Assembly (NCBI GenBank): GCA_030142905.1
Contig: JASJOG010000017.1
Span: 1,364,001 to 1,428,000, forward strand
DNA length: 64,000 bases
Direction of reading: 5' to 3'
From: Heliopora coerulea
Taxonomy: Eukaryota > Cnidaria > Anthozoa > Scleralcyonacea > Helioporidae
Part shown: positions 10,601 through 21,657 of the stretch, piece by piece
Position numbering within the stretch: position 1 is the stretch's first letter
Layout of the letters: every line of letters begins with the position of its first letter
Made by a program: the position numbers and the translations under genes
The notes under the pieces: generated by a model
Told to the model about the DNA's origin: nothing
Databases searched by the model: none
The model's input: the letters and a program-made list of their open reading frames with translations, nothing else

Positions 10601-13600
10601 CTGCTAGCATTCCCATGTAAAGGTAATAAAATATACCTATTGGTGATAATGAAAAAAGTTTTTAAATTTATCATTCACTAATCAACATACAATTAAAGAA
10701 ATTACATTTATATTTTAATTGATCGCACTGAAATGATTGCGGCCTAACAATTTATCTCACCACGATTCCTTGCAAACTTAACTCTAATTACACCTGAAGA
10801 GTGTTTAATACATCTCAGAGTATTAGGTAGGTAAGACCTTTCCTCTTTGCCAACTTTAATACTTGTGAAACCCTAATTGCCATGCTTTAAGAAGCTACAT
10901 TCACTGTATGCAAAGGACTACCGTTGAAAGTACAAGTGAAGATTCTTGCGGTACAGTTAATCATAATTAAGCGTGGTTTTCTTTAGTCGCGTGTCAATCG
11001 TGAACGTTGTCGACGTCCACATTTTCGACGGTCATATTCGGCCAAGGATAACTTACGGTTGTTGGCGACTACCGCTGACCGTCGCAAAAATCAGTATCTT
11101 TTTTTTTTTTTTCTTTGCTTGCTTTAACTTATCCACGACATTAGCGATCGTCAGGGCAAGCAAAATTATTCCATTCCTGCTATTCACCTGCGATTTCGTT
11201 GCAATGACCACCGGTGATCAGGAATGGTCCCCTATGGTATGTTTTCATCAGGTTCAAGTCATGGCAAATTATTCTAGACCATTGGAAAGCTTCACCGGCG
11301 ATCACTACCCATGAATTGTAACATACGATAAGTTGGGTCAAGTTGTATAAATCCTATCATCACAATTTAACCAGCACTTGCGTGGTCGAGTTTAACGGCA
11401 TGGTTAAACGAATATATGCAAAGGTTTCCAGAAACAAAAAGTGAAATAGATTTAGAGCAAATTCCAGAAAACCCATAAAAGTACCTAAGTAAGCTGACTT
11501 ACAGTCACTCGCGTTTTCATTTGTCCCTAGCCTCATTATACATTACTGTAAGTTGATGCGAATCGACTTACAGTAACTTACTTTCTCGTTTCTCCATGGC
11601 CTCAACGTAAGATGTAAGATGCTGCAAATTGATGTAAGTTGACTAACAATAACTTATGCCCTCATTTGGCTACGGCCTGGGAGAAAGTTGCCGCATAATG
11701 ATGTACGTTCCATTTCAGCTACGTGCATTCTTGTTTGTTTCATGCTACAGTAATAGAAAAAAAGCTCCCAAATCTATATTTGAAATTTTTCAAACATGCT
11801 TCCTACTACCTAATTTATTTGGTCAAGAAGTCGTGTGGATTCTACTGGGATCACAAATTATTCGTGCGTCGAAAAAACTCATCTTCAGGTCACATCTTCA
11901 CTGTACATCCATGTGTAAAAAAAATTACGGTTAGTTGTGATTAAAAGAAAAGTCATAACATGCCATACCAAGGTTAACTGTAACTCCAAACATGAATCGA
12001 AAAGGCTTGGGAACAACAATTGTAGTTGATCCAAAATTCACAATATAGACCATGAGTATAGGAAGTGAAGCCATGGTAGGAAGAAGTAATTTGTGGCGCC
12101 ACTTCAGATTTAGGACATCATCAGCAAATCCAAGAAATATCATACAACAAATCGACAATAAAGCCGCAATCCACTGGACAAACTACAAATTATGCAGAAA
12201 GAGGGTACATGAAAAACACATTCAACTCACTAAAAAAAACCTCCCTATTTGGACATGAGCTGATTAACAATACTAACGATACAATGTACTGAATCAACTG
12301 CATTTTGTGTGATGCTTTGCCAGGGTAGTACCAATCATAATTACACAACAATAACCTTTACAATTACGAGAATTTCGGTGTTCCTAATTCAACTTTTAAT
12401 ATTTTTCTCCCAAATATATTCAACCATTTCACAAATGGCAAAAACAATTGGGACAAAACTCAAATGATCCCGTGAACAAAGGCGTTGAAGATTAGAATGG
12501 AGAAAAGGTGGGTAAGCCACATCTGAAGTAGAGAAATGAGAAGTCGCGCACTCTGGAATTTGAAAGAGAGGTGACATAAGAGATTTGATACAAATGTAAC
12601 CACGGGATATTTGTAATGTATCGAAAAATACAATTGTACAAAAATCAACCAAGACATTTCCTTGACAGAACAAGTAAAACTCTCCCTTGCCTTACGCTAT
12701 TGGGGATGTGCTCACTGAAGATATGAACGTTATTGGAGATGGTTGCATGACAGAGAATAGGTTGCAATAGAGGAGGATAATTTGAGTATCCAACCCCAGG
12801 AGAGATTTTACACAAAGAATTTTACTTTTATCCCCCACTAATCTCATAGCTGCACTTCATGCTAATGACCGCCTACAGGATTGAAACAGACGTCCAAATA
12901 GGCCCCCATGTCAACCTTTGTTTGGTATTGCTTTTTAACAGTCAGACTTTCAGTTATAATAGAGTTTAGTAGGGAGGAATAGCAAGTCAAAGGACAAAAA
13001 ATGGCATGGTGGAGAAGTGCGTACAGTAGCAAAGCACGTCGAACGATAACACTAAAATCTCTCAGTTTTAAAATATGTAAAATTAACAAAAGTTATTTAT
13101 TGTCACTGCTCGCTTTTGTGGGAAATAGAAAACTGTATGCTAACATTCATCAAACTGAAATCCTGAAGAAATGTTTTTCAAACCTGCCTGGGCACAGAAA
13201 AATGTCCAGTGCGATTTCATTAGTGAAAAATAACAATTTACACTTATGCAGACATTTTTAATCATGTCTAAAAAAGCCTCAGAAGTTACATGAACATACT
13301 GCAGATGAATCCACCCCCCAACCCTACCTGCACTCAAGCTGTAATTGATTCCTTTTATTTTCTCACAAGCAAAGCTTCACTTGGGTTATCTACACTACAA
13401 ATTTGATGGTCCAATCATAATCTTCTGGAGAAACACTGTCCTTCTATATCTCATCTTGCAGTACAGTGTATGTGCTCTTCACTTCAGCTCTATTTGATTG
13501 AAATTGTGCTGTAGTATTTACAATATTTGATTGCAAAGAAAAGCCTACTTCTTTGTGGTGATGGGCTGCTTTTAAATCATTTTGAGAGCACTGTTCATGG

Positions 13601-15645
13601 ATTTTCATGTCCAGTGAGTGATATCTCACAAGGTTCCCATAAATGTTGGTACTGTAATCTTACCACTTCAGCAAAAAAGAAGTTTGTGCAACCCTTTTTT
13701 TCCAACCTTCTACACATACATTATACAGATCTCTTTATAATGAACTCTGACATTTCATTCAATTTTTGTATCAAAATTCCAAGTACAGTAATGTGCCAGA
13801 GATTTAATTCAGAATTGATTAAAACTCATCCTAAACAATATGTGTTTTCTAAAGAAAGTAGTTGTGAATGAGTGCATTGGCGCAATATTTTGGAAAAAAA
13901 ATTGTAAATGTGAAAAACATTGTAAATATGCATAAATTTATTTATACTCATATTTGTACCAAATCCTATGTTATACAGTAAGAGAAAATCCTTCATCAGT
14001 AAAAATGAAACAGATTACAGTTTGATGAAGGGCTTGAATTACATAAAATGTTGATCATTTGACTTGGTGTACTTGTATACTGCTTCTTCAGCTTTAGTTA
14101 CCATTTTCACTCAATATCAAATTAGATGACAACTCAGCATATGATGGATTATCTGGTTTTTTGTGACAACTGATGTTAAGACTGTAAAACTATTATTAGT
14201 GCCCCAGTAGTGCTATTACATGGTTATGAAATACCTCATGATGAGGAAATTCAAGTCCACCATTTTTCCACCAAACAGTTAAGAATGGAATAGGTATAAA
14301 GACAAAAAGACATATCAGGAACACAGCTCCACATAATACTCCAACAGCTTCAGGGCTAACAAAAGACAAAGCCCAAAACTATCAAAACAACAGTATTATA
14401 CAAGGTTCAAAAAATATATTCACTATCAAGGTTCAAGTAATGCCTTCCAAACATCTGATCACAAAGACACACCTTAACCCATTAAGGAGCAAGGGTGCAC
14501 AATGGTATTTTACTCTGGCCAACAGCAAACAATTTTACTAGTTATTCAAAAATTATGTTTAGGGGATGTATAATTTTGCAAGTGGAACTATTTTTAATGT
14601 TTGTAGGTGGGATTAGTAATTCCTTGTTTACTTTTGAACAAAAAGAATTTGAATTAGAACTCATTTTAGTGCACTTATTAAGAACAGTAAGACTAATTCC
14701 ATACAATCCCCTTGTTCATGCACAGATGACTGTATAAATATTTCACAAAAAATATGTCAGAGTAACCAACCTTCAAGATGTGGTTACCACGAATCTAAAA
14801 ACATATTAATCATGCTGTAGATGTTGTAACATCTAGCTTTTATCATAGCACTTGGGATTTGCTTAGATATCTAATGCAGTTTCAAAGATATTTCTTGTCC
14901 ATTTATATTGCCTGGATTTATCATTGACCAGTGAATAAGCTTCTCTATGGAATGTAAAATTATATCATTTTTAATTTTAAACAACAGGACACAGCACAGT
15001 TTAAATTATTCTGAAATGTTACACAGCAGAAATAAAGATTGCATGCAGTCTGACTGCAGCATCACCCCAACAAAAACAAATGTTGTTTATATACAGAGGA
15101 TATTCATTGGAAGGACTGCAGAGGTCATCATGTTTTAACTTAATGTGTCAACCAGATTTTTGCTGTCTTCAACATCACTAATCAGCAAGCTCACCACACA
15201 CTAATTACAATGTTTTCCTTAAGCTGATCCATTAATTTTCAATCACATATTTGAATTCAGTTGTTGCCCTCAGTGCTAATAACGTCTCATTATTAACAAT
15301 GCCGGTTCATAAAAATAATTTCCTGTGTATTGCAGCAGATCATGCACTGGTGTTGTGTACTTACATCATGAAGTGTAACAATTTATCTGATCGATAAGTT
15401 CACATTACAACGGCAATAAGTTCACATTACAACAGCAAAAAATCCAGATAGACTTACACTTCAGGTTTTTCTTTCTTGCCCATGTCTCTTCCTTTTAGTC
15501 CAGCAGCAATAAACATTTCCCTCATGGCTGGTATAATCTTCATCGTTAGTAGAAATCCCCCTATGGACAATGCCAGGTTAATGATCAGTGGGTAGACCAT
15601 CATGGAGCAATAAAAGTTCTTTGGTTCACAATGGCTTGAAAGCAT
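7276..15645 (-). CDS. DPAGT1: DPAGT1: dolichyl-phosphate GlcNAc-1-phosphotransferase, six exons
   Basis: Transfers GlcNAc-1-phosphate from UDP-GlcNAc to dolichyl phosphate. This is the first committed step of N-glycan precursor assembly in the endoplasmic reticulum membrane and the step blocked by tunicamycin. Six exons were placed: 15645-15458, 14355-14235, 12173-11969, 10636-10405, 9335-9147 and 7612-7276. All introns are GT-AG, phases agree at every junction, and the total is 1272 nt, or 423 residues plus stop; animal homologues are about 400. Family landmarks appear in order: [47 protein letters not shown] and NLTLINL. The many hydrophobic segments fit the multi-pass enzyme. The start chosen is the first in-frame ATG before the conserved N-terminal membrane segment; a later ATG pair near 15606 is possible. 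The C-terminal tail after FRYQ differs from vertebrate forms. The introns contain MITEs, but all exons look intact. Confidence 0.95.
8120..8400. repeat. MITE fragment related to the element at 31284-32088
   Basis: Read in reverse, this stretch matches the left part of the mariner-type MITE at 31284: both contain tcacatataaagacacga, ggttatgatttt and aaatttctgttttct in the same order. It lies in the last DPAGT1 intron. Its termini could not be defined. Confidence 0.5.
8373..8705. repeat. Tandem duplication, 167-bp unit, two copies
   Basis: The unit starting acgactcggttatgatttt at 8373 repeats at 8540 with only a handful of changes and continues to about 8705. The overlapping open frames here are side effects of the repeat. 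It sits in the last DPAGT1 intron (7613-9146). Confidence 0.85.
9147..9335 (-). CDS. DPAGT1: DPAGT1 exon 5
   Basis: 189 nt, donor GTAAGT at 9146-9141. Encodes [16 protein letters not shown], then GILGHFSK, and the landmark [11 protein letters not shown]. It is hidden in the open-frame view because both ends are splice sites. Confidence 0.94.
10405..10636 (-). CDS. DPAGT1: DPAGT1 exon 4
   Basis: 232 nt, acceptor accaatag, donor GTAAGT. It holds [16 protein letters not shown], the conserved loop of the family, and a run of membrane helices ending ALLYYNW. Confidence 0.95.
11470..11670. repeat. Short diverged repeats around 'taagttgatg'
   Basis: Three or four imperfect copies of a 60-75 base word (gtaagttgatgcgaatcgact, cttacagtaactta and relatives) lie in both orientations in a DPAGT1 intron. 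Probably a decayed palindromic repeat; no coding function is apparent. Confidence 0.4.
11969..12173 (-). CDS. DPAGT1: DPAGT1 exon 3
   Basis: 205 nt, acceptor tttgtccag, donor GTATGG. It holds the acidic motif [17 protein letters not shown], part of the active-site region in this transferase family, and the segment [10 protein letters not shown]. Confidence 0.95.
14235..14355 (-). CDS. DPAGT1: DPAGT1 exon 2
   Basis: 121 nt between the acceptor ttgttag and the donor GTATTT. Encodes the second membrane helix ([20 protein letters not shown]) and ends in EFPHHE, a family landmark. It restores phase 0. Confidence 0.92.
15458..15645 (-). CDS. DPAGT1: DPAGT1 exon 1
   Basis: 188 nt. Encodes the N-terminal membrane segment ([17 protein letters not shown]) and the following loop ([11 protein letters not shown]). 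It ends in GT before the donor GTAAGT (15457-15452), phase 2. Confidence 0.88.
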
Positions 15646-16091
15646 TTTTCCACACTCGTTAATCACTTTATTTTCCCAACGCTATCACGCAAGTTCACCC
15701 AATTAACTACGTTTACCCCACTTCTACTTGGTACATGGAATACTCTCTTGTAGCACTACGTTGGTCAGTTTCCCGAGGATGATGCAAGCGGCTACATCTC
15801 ACGAAAGGAATTTTTGTCGCAATTGCCAATTTGCCGTGGCTATTCAGAATAAGACATCGCGAAATTAAGTGTACTATTACAAGACTTCTTTAATCCTTCA
15901 ATGAAATCCAGAGAAAATAACCAACACTTTGAGAGTACAGTACATATAAGTCAGTACAACATTGGAAGCCGGGTTTTAACACCCGGGACAGAGAGTACCG
16001 AGATTAATTCTTGTACCGGTAACCAACCCTCCCACAAATCTTCATCATGCACGGTCTGACTTCCGTGAGTCAACACAAGTCAACACACAAA
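15646..16091. promoter_or_regulatory. Presumed DPAGT1 upstream region
   Basis: The interval between the DPAGT1 start (15645, minus) and a possible plus-strand first exon at 16092. It must contain the DPAGT1 promoter. No clear TATA box could be assigned on the minus strand. Confidence 0.35.
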
Positions 16092-16137
16092 ATGTTTAAC
16101 AGATTTATTAGTTTGGGTTCGAAGGCGGCTCTCTTTG
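16092..16137 (+). CDS. Possible first exon of a divergent gene
   Basis: ATG in a fair context (acaaaATG) opens MFNRFISLGSKAALFG and runs straight into a GTAATT donor at 16138. This short, basic, partly hydrophobic start resembles the N-terminus of small mitochondrial inner-membrane proteins such as MIC13, but 16 residues are too few to decide. No second exon was found. The open frame continuing past the donor to 16259 looks random. Confidence 0.22.
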
Positions 16138-16259
16138 GTAATTTTCCACAGGACAGCTGGCTACTCAATAAGGCTGAGCACTCATACAAAAATAGTGATC
16201 TTTTCGAACAGTTGTCGTATCACGACAGATCGTCCGCATCAAAAATTACATTTTTTTGA

Positions 16260-18270
16260 TGTCTGCTTCAGTGTATTTCTTTGAAAATTGGTAATAAACA
16301 AAGATAACAGTATCTGTGACAAAATATTTCAAAGTAAACATTCCTTATTGATAAAGAAGCTATGTAACTGGCAATTTAACCAAAAAAAGACCCGAATTCA
16401 ACGATTCACAACTAGTACGTGGTAATGAATCATGCACATTTAGAGGCAATTTATATCCACTCGGATGATAGGGTTACCTAGGTTAGCCTACCCCCCGAGA
16501 CAATTCTATCTACTGTTTATATGGGAAAAGTACCGTAATCATGATGTTGGCATTTACCCTAGTGTGCAAAGATGGTGAATCACATACTCAAATCCGTGAC
16601 AATGTTAGCCATCTTAATGAATGTCATGGTCGTTATTTCCTCAATGACTAAAATAATAATAGCTATAACCACGCAGAGGCAAACTCCGCAGGATGTTCAT
16701 GCTGGACAGGCTCCCATAAAGCAAAATCCATTCGTGACACTAAACTAATTTGCGTATACTTGACTGCATACATAACTCGAATGGCCTCGTCAAGTAGTTC
16801 ACATGGTCGAAACTTGTCTCGACCAGAAGGATTACCCAGTCTCGTAAAGAGGGTGACCCTACTAAAAGGGTAACCTTATTAACCGAGGCAAGTGAAGACC
16901 TCTGCATATAAACGCTTGCGAAAGAGTTCAAATAATATCATCGTGAAAGTATTCGTTGGCCAAGGTTGCGAGAGGGGGAGGGTAACCCTATTACCCGAGC
17001 CCATATAAACGGCCCCTTAGATGGCCGCCGCTGAGTGACTGAATTGACTGTGCCTGAACATGATCGTTGTGCGTTTGGACAGTAAGTGCACATGATAACG
17101 ACAAGTGTTATCTTTCTGTATTATGTAAAGAGATCGCTCGTCGAAAAAACTTTCTTTTCATAAGTGGCCAAAGGACAAGAAATTGATTTAGGGCAAGCAA
17201 ATGCTTAAATTCTTAACCGGCTCCGATGTGTCAGCAAAATAATGCAGCATGCCAAACAGTAAAATCAACAAAGTTTCGTATTTAAATCTTTATTTGAAAA
17301 GAACAACAAACTGAACGTTCCTTTACAAACGAAACCAGGTTACAACTGAAACTTCATTGTGCGTCAGCTGAAACTCTATCACATGACATAGCTAACGGCA
17401 AGCTGACTGTAGTAAACGTCCTTTCCAAGATCAAACGTAATAATATAATTCATCAAATCAATTTCCAATCGTGAAAAGAGCACCAAATAATCATGAAATA
17501 GATTTTACATCTGTATTTGTAGCGGTTTCCGAGTATTAATTCGTAGACAGCTGTTACCGTCGTCGATTTGAGATCAGTGTGAAAGTTTTTTACCATGCGG
17601 AGTGCGGCTGTGAGTTCAGATCCGTCTTCATATTGAGATAAGACCTCTCGAATGTTCTTTCTTCCTGCTTTTCATGATCGCCTTTTGCAAAATTTTTTTG
17701 GGACATTTAATTTATGTGCGCCAAATGTTCACTGGCATTTTTGATGACCTGTATTGGGAGAAAATTTATGAATGCAGTGAGTATCCAACGCAGAAGACGT
17801 TCATTTTCCAGCAATTCTGCGCGCTGATTACTATATACAGTACTCCGTCGCCAATAAGTAATGTTCGCTCTGAAAAACAGCCAAGTCCCACTAGTACTGA
17901 TAAGTGTTTTTGCGAAAAACGAAGAGGTTTTCTTTAAACAGCAGTAAGTTCTTCACAAGTTTTACAATAGATAGCGTTGTCCGCGCGCTCGCCCGAATGG
18001 TTTTGCACCCCCTGCAAGATGGCGGAAAAAACTTTGACTCCACCTATTATTCAGACGGAATCTAACTACACCTTAGTTGAGATAGAGTTAAAGTTATGTG
18101 ATCGTCATCCGTTGAAATTAATTTAACGACTACTCCCATTGTTTCAACGAAGGATAAATGATGTTGTTTTCATCGATCTACTGGTTATTAAACGAGAATC
18201 GAGGAGCTACGGCAACAAACATGCGTTATCAGTCCAGTGCGTTATCAGTTGACGTTGTCATGGTTATCAG
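16260..18270. other. No gene seen; diverged 'gggtaacc' repeats
   Basis: Between about 16465 and 17015 the words gggttacc/gggtaaccctatta and gtttatatggg occur in both orientations, suggesting an old inverted-repeat element whose ends are not clear. The rest is AT-rich without coding signals. Confidence 0.35.
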
Positions 18271-18757
18271 CAGTGGTTTACCTAGGGTATGGTAGGTATG
18301 GCACATGCCCTGGGCGCCACTTGAAGGGGACGCCACTGAGCAGTTTCTATTAGTCAGACAAGCCATCCTCGAATAGATTTGTGGATGATTTGTTTGCCTC
18401 TTTAAAAACCTGTCATTCCCAGTGGCGTATGGATAAAATGGGCGTGGGGGCGCAGCGACCCTGGTAGCACTTTCATTGGGGTGGCAATTTTGCTCTTATA
18501 AAAATGAAAAAAAAATGACAAATCTTCCGAAATACAAACTACCGTACTTAATCGAATAAACGCCGCGGCGCTTATTCAATTTAACGACTTTTTGATGCGG
18601 CACTTATTCGAGAGCGGTGCTTATTAAAACTAATTTAAAGAAATAAAGGTCTAAAGGGCATGGAATGTAATCTTCGGAATTTTTATCAATTGTACTGGGG
18701 AAGGGGCGGCAATTTTTGCTGACGCCCAGGGAGACATTTTAGCACGGTACAGCACTG
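18271..18757. mobile_element. hAT MITE with perfect 8-bp target duplication
   Basis: The element starts CAGTGGTTTACC and ends with a segment whose complement is CAGTGCTGTACC. It is flanked on both sides by GTTATCAG (18263-18270 and 18758-18765). An 8-bp duplication is the hallmark of hAT transposition. Inside the ends are matching ccctgggcgcc/gacgcccaggg blocks. The interior also carries a 'cgaataaacgccgcgg' block. Length is 487 bp, non-coding. Confidence 0.8.
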
Positions 18758-18765
18758 GTTATCAG

Positions 18766-19215
18766 ACCAGCTAACTTCACATAAATATAGTCCACTACCA
18801 CTGATTATTATCAATCTTTCGTTTAACTAACGAATACGTTACTCATTTATCTGTGAACTATCTTCCCCGAGAGACATTTAGATCAAACCACCACGGTAGA
18901 GTCGTTCGTAAACAACGCTGACGCGGGCAAAGATGATTGTCGGACCACCTGACTAAAAATCGCTTTAAAACTTTGTGCGAAGCTCTTCATCGATGAGCTT
19001 ATAAATATCTACGTAACAATTGAATAGCTGACGTCGGAAGCTATATCTATTGGAAGTCACTTGAAAAAGACCTACTAACAACTCGATGAAAACCAAACGT
19101 GTAAGCAACCGCAAGATCTTCCATTCGAAGCGTTTCACTTCTTTACAAGGCCGAACGGGAAATATTGGGCAATAATTGCAATATCGCAATACGTAAAAAC
19201 AAAAAAAAATACAGG
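18766..19215. other. No gene seen
   Basis: No coding block or paired repeat. It immediately precedes the segment duplicated at 31264. Confidence 0.4.
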
Positions 19216-20760
19216 AACGGAGCCGAAACCTAGACTCGTCCTACCACAGGTAGTCCCAGTAATTAAGCCAGCCTTCTAAGATCCCCGCTTAGTTGCAGCA
19301 CTGGGAAGCTTTCAGCCTTTCGTTTCTTGATTCACATTTTTGAAGTGTCGATCTTACAGACAAAGACAGAAAAAGTACATAGTTTCTTTGATTTAAAAGT
19401 AATACAGAATTTTTAGAAGCAATTTAACAATATTCCAAAAGTAGCATTAGAGTTTATAAGTCTTCACTCAGTGAGCCAATGTATGACTGCACGCTTTACT
19501 GGTATTGCGCAAGATCTGGGAATACAATCTGCTTGTCAGGTAAACGCAATAGTTCCTTACTTTGCTTTTCCACACGGCAAATTTTGTGATGCGAATCGAC
19601 CTTTCTGTCTGTAAATTGAATAGATTTTGATTAGTTACAGCTAAAACCTATGAGATAAAAGAAAAAGTAGCCCTGCGCGATAAAATTCGCGCCTAGTTAA
19701 AAATAGCCTTAACTTTCCATGTACTCTTAGTCTACCTATTTTCAATCCTATCACGGTTCGATTCTGAGTGAAATTCGCTTAAACCAAGTGTTTGAAATGA
19801 CATAAATCAAATGCATTATCTATGTCAGAGAGCCATTCAAGATGAACATATTAGCGCCAAAAGAAAGCAAGACAGTAATAGGAGCAAACGTGAACTGTTA
19901 GTTGCCTGCCCATTGCCTTCATGTCCTCCTGGTCTTTGGACGATAAGTTGGTAGTCGCTCTCCCTTTCCAGAGCTGTTCCATACCAGTCTGCTGATTCCT
20001 GTCTTACTTCTTTGAGGTTGAATTTATACCCAGAGAAGCAGGTCTTCCGACAGTACGACGAATCCAGCTCATATCTGTTGTATGAGGAACTCCATTTGTA
20101 TAGTTTGTACATGAAAGCAATACAAACTTCTTTGCCATAAAATTTTGCAGACACGTCCACTCCAACTGTTTTGTTTGCTTGGGAAGTTCTGATAAGTACA
20201 CCTTTCTTTAACGGGTAGGACACGGTGAAGCAGATCTTCTTGGTATATTGTTGACACCAGGTACGTTTAAGTATCGCTGTCGATGCTGGTCCAGAATCTC
20301 CTACCGACGGAGAGCAAGAAGTAGGTGATGTAGTGGCTGCCTGAACCTGTGTCGAGAAGACAAACAAGCAGACGAAAATCATCAATTTTTCCAAAAAAAC
20401 TCTTTCCATTTTTCAGTAGTTTTACAGTGTGGCTAACTCGATTGTTGACCCTGAAAAAGAACAACTGCCAAAGAGATTACGGAACACTAAGCTTTTGTGT
20501 AGCCCCATCATTGGCTTCCTGTGGCGAACTGTGCCATTGACGATAGCCCCAGTGACGCATATTTACGTCTCAATGTAGGAGACGGAACTTGACGGGTACC
20601 GTGAATTCACCGCAGAATTCAGAAACGCGCTATTACGGTGGTCATGCCCAACAGCATGGAAAATTAGCAAACTCGACGGGATCGTCACCGACTACGTGGC
20701 CTTACAATAACAAAAACAGGGATATGAATGATTTTTAATTGTATATCTTCACCGTGATTA
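19216..20760. repeat. Segmental duplication, copy 1
   Basis: Starts at aacggagccgaaacctag and runs through the gene at 19837-20409 to about 20760. It matches 31264-34360 in the same orientation, about 13.4 kb apart at the gene. Copy 2 is longer because it carries a mariner-type MITE (31284-32088), a GC-rich MITE (32644-32821) and an insertion of about 195 bp upstream of the gene (about 33840-34035). Copy 1 lacks all three and shows the empty sites. Confidence 0.88.
19837..20409 (-). CDS. Secreted, probably GPI-anchored cysteine-containing protein (copy 1)
   Basis: Intact single-exon frame of 190 residues. It starts with a signal peptide (hydrophobic core LMIFVCLFVFS, likely cut near QAA-TT). 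The middle has six cysteines outside the signal and tail, plus an N-glycosylation site NKT. It ends with a hydrophobic tail (RLLLLLSCFLLALICSS) after a small-residue/polar stretch, the usual form of a GPI-attachment signal. I do not recognise the family. The paralogue at 33231-33803 differs mainly in the N-terminal five positions, a 14-residue stretch around residues 103-116, and the tail. A role at the cell surface or outside the cell is inferred from architecture only. Two stop-free frames inside it are shadows. Confidence 0.8.
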   Translation of the reverse strand: MERVFLEKLMIFVCLFVFSTQVQAATTSPTSCSPSVGDSGPASTAILKRTWCQQYTKKICFTVSYPLKKGVLIRTSQANKTVGVDVSAKFYGKEVCIAFMYKLYKWSSSYNRYELDSSYCRKTCFSGYKFNLKEVRQESADWYGTALERESDYQLIVQRPGGHEGNGQATNSSRLLLLLSCFLLALICSS

Positions 20761-21354
20761 TACCATTCATTTGATGTTATGTTTACCAATCTTAGTGAAG
20801 ATGTCGTTTTCCTCTTTTACGTCAGTAAAATGTGCATGAATGTATGAATGCATGATGTGTGGTGCGAAACGTCATGTACTGTTGGTCATGGCTATTTTGT
20901 CGACTCATTTTTCATGGGTGACAAGAAAAATTTTTCTATGCACATTAACCTTGTGGATTTCTTTAGGTTTCTCATTTTTACTGTTGGGTTCCTATCAAGT
21001 TTTTGTTTTGTGTATTGTGCTGTTTCATGTTTAAATTAATTGGAAATATTTATTACCTAATCGTTTATACACACGTCACAACAAGCCTGTCAGTTCCCCT
21101 TATGAAGTCAGCTGAATACAACTACCAAAGCATTCTGTTTGTTGTATTAAGCACATGAATAAAGGGAAACGGTCAAGAAAGTCCTTTTGAAAGTAAACGA
21201 AGAAAGTCCTCTGAAATGAATATAAGTAATAACTCAACCAGCCAGCTGAAGGCGGAAGTTCGTCAACAAAGACGAAAGGTCCCAAGTGTTCGTGAACACA
21301 ACCACGACCTTCGGGACAAAGAGCATGAACCCTTTTGCAATGCATCATCAAGTG
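20761..21354. other. No gene seen
   Basis: AT-rich sequence past the duplicated segment; open frames here are T-rich and lack splice context. Confidence 0.35.
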
Positions 21355-21657
21355 TGGAGTTCGGGGGAAAGTCTCCCTAATCTCACCACAACGTTGCGAA
21401 ATTTCTTCATTATGTGCGTTGGCGTTGGAAGCTGTGATAGGGGATTCTCAAAGCTAAGATTGATGATAACGTACCTCAGGTCTAGCCCTGAGGAAATGCG
21501 GCGGACTCACAAGTTTACCTCTGTTCTCCATTGGAATGCGTGTAACGGAAGAGATAAATTTTGGCCGAGCATCAGAGACTTTATAGACGACAATTCTTTG
21601 ATTCTTGCTTCATATTTCAATTGCAACGATTCTGACTCCCTGGACTGTTTTAATTAG
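21355..21657 (+). pseudogene. hAT transposase C-terminal remnant
   Basis: The frame containing LTTTLRNFFIMCVGVGSCDR followed by GFSKLRLMITYLRSS and RTHKFTSVL has the layout of the hAT C-terminal dimerisation region (a CxSxxxSERxFSxLkxIKxxLRS-like pattern). The preceding residues are unrelated and the catalytic core is absent. No terminal repeats were found nearby. Confidence 0.6.

Noticed and set aside
10973..11314. 113-codon plus-strand frame with a poly-F run
   Set aside because: The poly-F comes from a T tract; lies in a DPAGT1 intron antisense, no splice logic.
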